This document shows, in pieces, positions 58,511-64,000 of a stretch of DNA of 64,000 nucleotides. How positions within the stretch are numbered: the first letter of the stretch is position 1; every line of letters begins with the position of its first letter. The translations under genes were made by a program, and so were the position numbers. Where the stretch lies: positions 77,252,339 through 77,316,338 of the forward strand of contig NW_026262734.1 of NCBI RefSeq assembly GCF_021869535.1, given 5' to 3'. The notes beneath the pieces are model-generated. The model had not been told where the DNA came from. It ran no database searches and saw only the letters and a program-made list of their open reading frames with translations. This stretch comes from Mytilus californianus. Its lineage: Eukaryota > Mollusca > Bivalvia > Mytilida > Mytilidae.

Positions 58511-59056
58511 ACAACTATAAAATGTATAAGTTTCTGATTCATTTCTAGGCATAAATTTGTACACAATCTAAATTCTGGCTTATAAAGTGATCACATCTGT
58601 GTTGAAAAGATTGGAAAAGTTGTGTGCATAATAATTTCATACCATATTTTAGTCGTCTATTGAGGTATGGTGGTGAAAAAAAAATAATGTAGCACTATCA
58701 CGTTCGTTGTTATTATGACACAATCTTTTTTTTTTTTATCAAAATCAGCAATTCAATTGTTATCATTGAAATATTCTGCAGTTACGATTATCTTTCAAGT
58801 GTTTTGTCCACAAGTTACTATTATCTTTTTTGGAGTTACGATTATCTTCCTAAAATTTTCGATGGCTATTATTTCAGTAACGAGGCCATATATGATATGT
58901 ATAACACACACACAACAAAACCGTACAGATCACCCTGGCGGCTGAGTAATTCTTGAAAACAACACGTTTACACAAAGATATTAGTAGAAAACGATTTTAT
59001 TTATTTCTACCTCCGCCATATTGGGATCGTAACTGCAGTTACCATGATCAGTTTAA

Positions 59057-59565
59057 CATCATTGATAGTGGGATTTAAATATACATCAAAATGTTGAAGT
59101 GCAGACACCAGTGCAAAACACTCTTTTCAATAGTTGAATAATTTTTCTGATGTTTATCTAATTTCTAAGAAAAATAAGAAATAGGTTTCTCAACATTATC
59201 ATCTGTCTCTTGATATAAAACGGCTTCAACTCCTATATCACTTGCATCAATTGCAAGTTTGAATTGTTTTTTCGCAGTCTGGATCGATCAGAAAAGGACT
59301 GCTACTTAAAAGTGATTTGCTATTTTCAAAAGCGTTTAAACAATTATCACTCCAGATGAATTTAGAATCTTTCCGTGAAAGATGAGTCAATGGTTGAACA
59401 ACAGTAGCAAAATTTGAACAGAATTTCCTGTAAAATCCAATAATGCCTAAATATTTTTGTTGTTTTTTATTTGGAGGAGGAAGAAATTTGGTAATTGCAT
59501 CCACTTTAGCCATAATAGGTTTCACTTGACCTTGGCTAATTTTATGCCCTAAATAATCAACAGTG
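59057..59565 (-). pseudogene. RT connection and first half of RNase H, gypsy-type element
   Basis: The minus strand encodes VKPIMAKVDAITKFLPPPNK, LGIIGFYRKFCSNFATVVQP and LTHLSRKDSKFIWSDNC, the conserved RT-RNase H tether. After a one-base A-run frameshift near 59268 it reads KLAIDASDIGVEAVLYQ, the RNase H start with its catalytic Asp. A stop (TAG) after PISYFS and the nested insertion at 59052 end it. Confidence 0.85.
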
Positions 59566-60460
59566 ACCTAACAAAATTCACTTTAACCAAGTTTAACAGT
59601 CAAATTTGATTGTGACAATCTATCAAAAGTATCATATAAATGTGTTAAATGTTCTTCCCATCTCTTACTACATACAATAAGAACATCAATATAAGCATAA
59701 CAACAGTCTAAATCTTTTATAACTTATTGATCATTCTTTAAAATGTAGCTGGAACACTTTTCATACCAAACGGCATGACAGTATACTGAAATAAGCCGTC
59801 TGGTGTAACAAAAGCTGATATTTCACGAGCTCTCCGTGTCAAAGGTACCTGCCAGTAACCTTTCAATAAATCACATTTGCTCACAAATATTGCTTGCGCA
59901 ATGTTGTCAATACAGTCGTCTATCCTTGGAATCGGAGAGAAATCAGAATTTGAAACTGAATTTACTTTTCTGAAGTCAGTTACGAAACGAAAGGTTTTAT
60001 CTGGTTTGGGGACAAGGAGAGCTCCATTCGCTCTTACTCGGCTCAATAATATCATTGTCAAGCATATTTTTAATTTCTTGTCTCATAAAATCAAGTTTGA
60101 GTGGATTGAGCCGGTAAGGATGTTGCTTAATTGGAGAAGAATCGCCTACATCAACATCTTGACAAACAGCAGTAGTTGTGTTTGGCACATCTGGAAAAAG
60201 ATTTTTAAAAGAAAATACCAAAGTTTTCAATTTTTCTCTGCTATCGAAAGTCAGATCTTCAAGTTTCGAGTCTAAATTTGACAAACTTTCTGAATTTTTC
60301 AATCTAACAGTTTGTTCCATAGTCTTAGAATCAAAAGGTGGTTCAATTATAGCTGGTTTGTCATGATCGTTCTGCAATTTATCCATGTCTAAAGTGGCAA
60401 CTGGTTTACTCTCACCTTCATTAGTACGCTCAAAATATGGTTTTAACATATTAATGTGAC
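59566..60460 (-). pseudogene. Reverse transcriptase domain of gypsy-type element
   Basis: The minus strand encodes, in two frames, SPIKQHPYRLNPLKLDFMRQ and IIEPSKSEWSSPC (RT start). Then follow KTFRFVTDFRKVNS, FVSKCDLLKGYWQVPLT and FQYTVMPFGMKSVPATF, all standard Ty3/gypsy RT blocks. The catalytic box reads AYIDVLIV (59670-59700): the YIDD motif has lost one Asp codon, which would abolish activity. A one-base shift near 60000-60015 joins the two frames. The start of this domain follows directly on the integrase C-terminus (MLKPYFER). Confidence 0.88.
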
Positions 60461-61380
60461 CACACTCTATTTTGTTTGCGCCGACCTGGACATTTTTCCA
60501 ATATAATTCAAATCATTGATTTTACTCTCTTGTGTATAAGGACCACAGTATTTAGTCTGCAAAGGATGCCAAGGGACAGGCAAACATACAAGTGCTTTAA
60601 CACCAGGCTTTAAAACTCTCTCCCTGGCATCTTTATCATACCATATTTCCATCTTAATCTGAACAGTTTTTAAATTGTTCTTTGCAATTTGACAAGCAGT
60701 GTATAACTTTTCTTTAAATCTAGATAAATAGTCTAGAAGTCTAGAAAGGTGTGTTCAGTAAGCCATTTTTCCTTAACCAATTTCAAAGGTCCCCTTACAG
60801 TATGACCAAGCACCAACTCAAAGGGGCTAAAACCAAAAGATTCTTGAACAGCCTCTCCGGCCGCAAAAAGTAGAAAATGACCACCATTATCCCAGTCTCC
60901 GTCAAATTGAAGACAAAAAGTTCTAATCATGCTTTTCAATGTTTGATGACAACGTTCTAAGGCACCTTGAGATTTTGGATGATAAGCACTTGACCTATTC
61001 TGAGCAATCCATAACTAGTAAACGACCTGCTGAAATAAACCTGACATGAAATTTAAACCCTGGTCGGACTATATAGACTTAGGAAGTCCTACTAACGTGA
61101 ACAATTTGATAAGAACTTTGACAATAGTTGGTGTCTTGATATTCCTTAACGGAATAGCTTCAGGAAAGCGAGTGGATGTACACGTGATCGTCAATAAATA
61201 CGCATTTCCAGTCTTGGTTTTCGGTAAAGGTCCAACGCAATCAATAAGTACTCGGATGGAAGATTCTTCAAAGGTTTGAATTGGAAAAAGTGGTGCTGGT
61301 GGTATTTTCTGGTTACGCTTACCAACAACCTGGCATATATGGCATGATTTGCAGTATTCTGTCACATCATTTCTAAGTCT
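60461..61380 (-). pseudogene. Integrase of gypsy-type element, placed before RT
   Basis: In coding order: a zinc finger end (CKSCHICQVVGKRN), IRVLIDCVGPLPKTKTGNAY (first catalytic Asp), SDQG (second Asp, after a TAG stop near 61062) and QGALERCHQTLKSM (catalytic Glu). GFSPFELVLGHTVRGPL and a GPY/F-like part with KYCGPY near 60540 close it. The DDE triad is present but stops and frameshifts split the frame. In ordinary Ty3/gypsy elements the integrase follows RNase H. Here it lies between protease and RT, the order known from Ty1/copia and from Gmr1-like gypsy elements. Confidence 0.85.
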
Positions 61381-61899
61381 GGGCAGTAAAAATGTTTTAA
61401 GATCTTAAGGCAAGTCATCCTTATACCTAAATATCCGGCCAAGGGGGTGTCATGGGTAAGACCAATAATTTCTTGCCTATAAACTTTAGGCACCACCACT
61501 TGGTATACCACTCTCTATTTCTCCTCTGTGATAGCATCAGGTGGCCTCCATTTCCTTATCAAAACGCCGTTTTGATGGTAGTAACATTCGGCCACTTTAT
61601 CTGTTTCTTCCTGTGGTTGAGCCCTCTTGCGGAGCTGAAGAACCTTAGGGTCTTTATTTCGTTCTTCCAAATTTTCTTCTCTCTAATGAATAGCTGTTCA
61701 TGTCTGGCTTTGGCACAATTACATGCTTGTTAGAACTAGTTGGTTTGATTATGGACTTTTCTGAGCTACAGGGCAAGGAAAGTGTCACAAAGGTCCATAT
61801 AATCATACTGGTCTTCTTGTAAATCCTCATTTTGTTGTTTTCTTGCAATCGCCCTAGTAACAACACAAGCTGGATATAGTTCAGCATCATCTTCAGGTT

Positions 61900-62316
61900 A
61901 TTAGAATCCACCACCGGTTCACTGGTAACAATCGGTTCAGCAACCACTTTGTTCCTATGTAGATCATTTCCTAGCAATAATGAAACACCCTCAACAAGGA
62001 GATTAGTACAAAACCCACAAAAATTGGTCCTGTAATTAAATCTGACTTCAAATAAATACGATGGAGGGGAACATCTATACAACCTAACTCCACACCTTGT
62101 AACTAAAACGGAGGCACCAACGGCAGTTTCCTCGGACAAAGGCAACACACATTCTAACAACAACGTCTGACAAGCTCCAGTGTCCCGTAAAATCTTAATA
62201 GGCTGGGGAGTAGTATTATCAACAATCGAAACAAACCCATCAGACATAAAGGGTTTATAATCCTCCGTGTAATCACAAAAACTGGACTTAAAAGCCTGAC
62301 TCGCAGGACATTCCAA
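61900..62316 (-). pseudogene. Aspartic protease domain of gypsy-type element
   Basis: The minus strand encodes SIVDNTTPQPIKILRDTGAC with the DTG(A) catalytic motif (about 62170-62190), then VEGVSLLLGNDLHRNKVVAE, a retropepsin-like second half (LLGNDL). The frame continues to 61654 as a spacer toward the integrase. This part is intact for ~220 codons. Confidence 0.8.
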
Positions 62317-62394
62317 CTTATTCGTAACAAGGGGTGTCGTACAAGCACTGACTTGGGTTTATTATTTTTTTTCATTCTTCTTCTGGAGTCTAAA

Positions 62395-62436
62395 ACAATC
62401 AGCCATCAGGTAACCTTTTTTCTTACAATAAGCACA
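62395..62436 (-). pseudogene. Gag zinc knuckle, degenerate
   Basis: The minus strand reads CAYCKKKGYLMADC. The spacing matches the CX2CX4HX4C knuckle that binds element RNA, but the His is Tyr. A stop follows 11 residues later. Confidence 0.7.
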
Positions 62437-62479
62437 AGTTAGTGACTTCTTCTCAAAAGGATCAAAATTTGGACTAGAC

Positions 62480-62935
62480 ATATTATTACTAGATTAACTC
62501 TTATTCTGTGCAACAGGCTTACTGTCAGTACGCTCAGTACTTTGATTTTTGTAATTTCCACTCGAAGTAATAAAGTTTTTACCTTTGAAGCTTCTTTTAT
62601 GGGAAAGGGTATAATTATCGGAAACAACAGCTGCATCTTGCAATGTCTCAACAGTTTTGTCATCTAAATATGTTTTTAATTCTAAATGAACACACTGTTT
62701 GAACTCTTCTAATACTAACTGTCTTACTTTATCAAAATTGTTATCTATTTTCTTTGACGTAAGCCATTTATCAAATAGATATTCATTTTCTCTAGCAAAT
62801 TCAAAATTCAACATAGGTTTGTGATTCAAACTTTTTATAAGGCCTAAATTTCTGTCTATATGCTTCTGGCACTAGATCATAAGCTTTCAAAACTTCCTGT
62901 TTTACCGTGTAATAAAATGTTCAGCCTGAGTGTAT
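62480..62935 (-). pseudogene. Gag fragment (SCAN-like) of gypsy-type element, 5' truncated
   Basis: The minus strand encodes KAYDLVPEAYRQKFRPYKKF, a one-base frameshift near 62810, then ENEYLFDKWLTSKKIDNNFD and FKQCVHLELKTYLDDKTVET. The pattern (LVPEAYRQKFR, then a helical EFKxCxxxELKxYLxD segment) resembles SCAN-like Gag proteins of gypsy elements. The match ends near 62935, so the N-terminus, 5' UTR and 5' LTR are lost. Confidence 0.75.
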
Positions 62936-62939
62936 AGAG

Positions 62940-64000
62940 ACTTTGGCATCAGTCTAAATGAGTCAATGAATATCATGTCTATTTTTCCTATATTCTTTGG
63001 AAAAAAATAATACATTTCTCATCTGTGTTTGATGTGAAATTTATCTTTCCCTTGCTTAATCCCAACTCTTTCAGAAATATGCGACTAACCCGTTCAAACC
63101 GTGAAATGGAATTGAATAAATTTTGAAAGTTGATATCCCAAATTACATTTCATGTGAGCTGCATTGCGATATTTATGAGTTAAATTGTCATGGTCGCGAA
63201 CTTTATCATTTTTTAATACGCATATATTACAATGTTACACTTGAATCGAAAGATGAATAGTCTTCATTCTTCATTCTCAAGCTTAAGACCCTGATGGATT
63301 TGGTTGGCATTGGACTCTCAACGTGTGATTGTAAGTTACAAATTTTATAAATGTACCTTCCTCTGGTAATTCTGTTTTTACAGACTGATGCTGACTGCAG
63401 TACTTGCTGTGTTTTTCTATGATGCCCTGTCTGTTAAAGTGACTTACACAGTGTCGACACCAAAAAGTGTTTTTTTTTCCATGGAAGATACATGTGATCC
63501 TAAATTTGAGACAAAGGTCTTGATCTAACAGTAGTGTTGACTTTCATTATTGGTTATAAATAAAAGATCTACATGTACTAGTATTCGTTTAATCATTTAC
63601 TTTTCAATATTCATAAGGGAAATAAGTTCCTCTACCTCCTTATAACAAAAACGTTTTATACTAGGCATATCTAATCTTTCAAATTTATCAATCATCTTGA
63701 GTGACACTGAATATACATCGGACCACTTTTGGTATTTACCCTCTCCTTAGTATGATTTTGATCTACCTTTTCATTATGTAGCGCGGATAAAGTTGCCTAT
63801 TGGAAATACTGTTGATCCTTATGATGAAAATTAAATAATAGCTTTCTTTTTGTGCTAATTTTTGTGGAAATTGTATATAAAAACTCCCTACTCATGCTAC
63901 TAGCGGGTTAGTTTTGATTTAGTTATTTTTATAATATTTAAACAATCCATTTCCATTCTCAATAGTTTTAGATTTCGTTTTGTTAAAGGCATCTTCTTTG
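62940..64000. other. No recognised gene
   Basis: AT-rich flank past the truncated retrotransposon. No LTR-like copy of 55458-56091 is found here. Nothing else is supported. Confidence 0.55.

Larger units (their letters stand above)
56370..59052. mobile_element. Nested 2.68-kb TTAA-flanked transposon with long inverted ends
   Basis: The left end starts ACTGATCATGGTAACTGC, and its complement closes at 59052. TTAA flanks both sides (56366-56369, 59053-59056), and removing one copy restores RNase H continuity to within one base. The inverted ends extend, with gaps, for ~250 bp and carry several copies of 'gataatcgtaact'. TTAA duplication is typical of piggyBac-type elements. No transposase frame is visible; the interior holds SINE-like repeats and a small frame (57577-57762). 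Confidence 0.75.

Noticed and set aside
62940-64000. A 5' LTR of the gypsy-type element
   Set aside because: No sequence like 55458-56091 occurs here; the element is truncated within gag.

Overview
The window is animal nuclear DNA, AT-rich and full of repeats. It is almost certainly from a marine bivalve close to the mussel Mytilus. Evidence for this is the repeated acatgtacatgta motif, the dispersed block reading 'gtgtcaaagagacaacaacc', a tRNA-derived SINE whose 3' part contains 'ctccgggtactccggcttcc', several other short repeats I recognise from mussel genomes, and genes split into short exons by GT-AG introns. Long open frames are rare, so most genes show only as exons. Species assignment is inference from memory of repeat families.

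Layout. 0.8-3.6 kb: a candidate minus-strand multi-exon gene; one exon carries a PCLVYSFG motif like METTL24-type methyltransferases, but not all exon phases fit. 5.1-20 kb: mostly repeats, namely a dispersed repeat with inverted DR1 motifs, foldbacks at 9.4, 10.5-11.1 and 16.0 kb, an element with GGACATTTGCGC ends at 14.1-14.9 kb and a 72-bp tandem array at 17.4-18.2 kb. 20.3-25.3 kb: a SINE, an 85-bp tandem array, a TTAAGGTGGCTGG inverted-repeat element and a ~130-bp array. 23.7-32.8 kb: a minus-strand gene coding a Mutator-like transposase domain (three exons with matching phase-1 junctions) and a DEDDh exonuclease with its conserved C-terminus. The gap between the two domains is filled with repeats and the expected middle exons are not visible.

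33.6-48.2 kb: repeats again. These include a 2.35-kb inverted-repeat element holding seven copies of a stem-loop with an invariant 9-nt core and covarying arms, a 3.5-kb inverted-repeat element with palindromic minisatellites at both ends and a reverse transcriptase remnant inside, and a 971-bp foldback with a 9-bp target duplication typical of Mutator elements. 49.7-52.7 kb: a clean two-exon BTB/POZ protein gene (215 aa, minus strand) with a CRE-like site just upstream and a dead DIRS-type fragment in its intron.

55.5-62.9 kb: a decayed, 5'-truncated LTR retrotransposon on the minus strand. Its domains run gag, protease, integrase, reverse transcriptase, RNase H: Ty3/gypsy-type proteins in the Ty1/copia-type order, as described for Gmr1-like elements. 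Its RNase H is split by a 2.68-kb TTAA-flanked transposon with long subterminal inverted repeats. The BTB gene is the only gene here that looks complete. The transposase-exonuclease gene is partly intact, and the rest is mobile DNA at various stages of decay.
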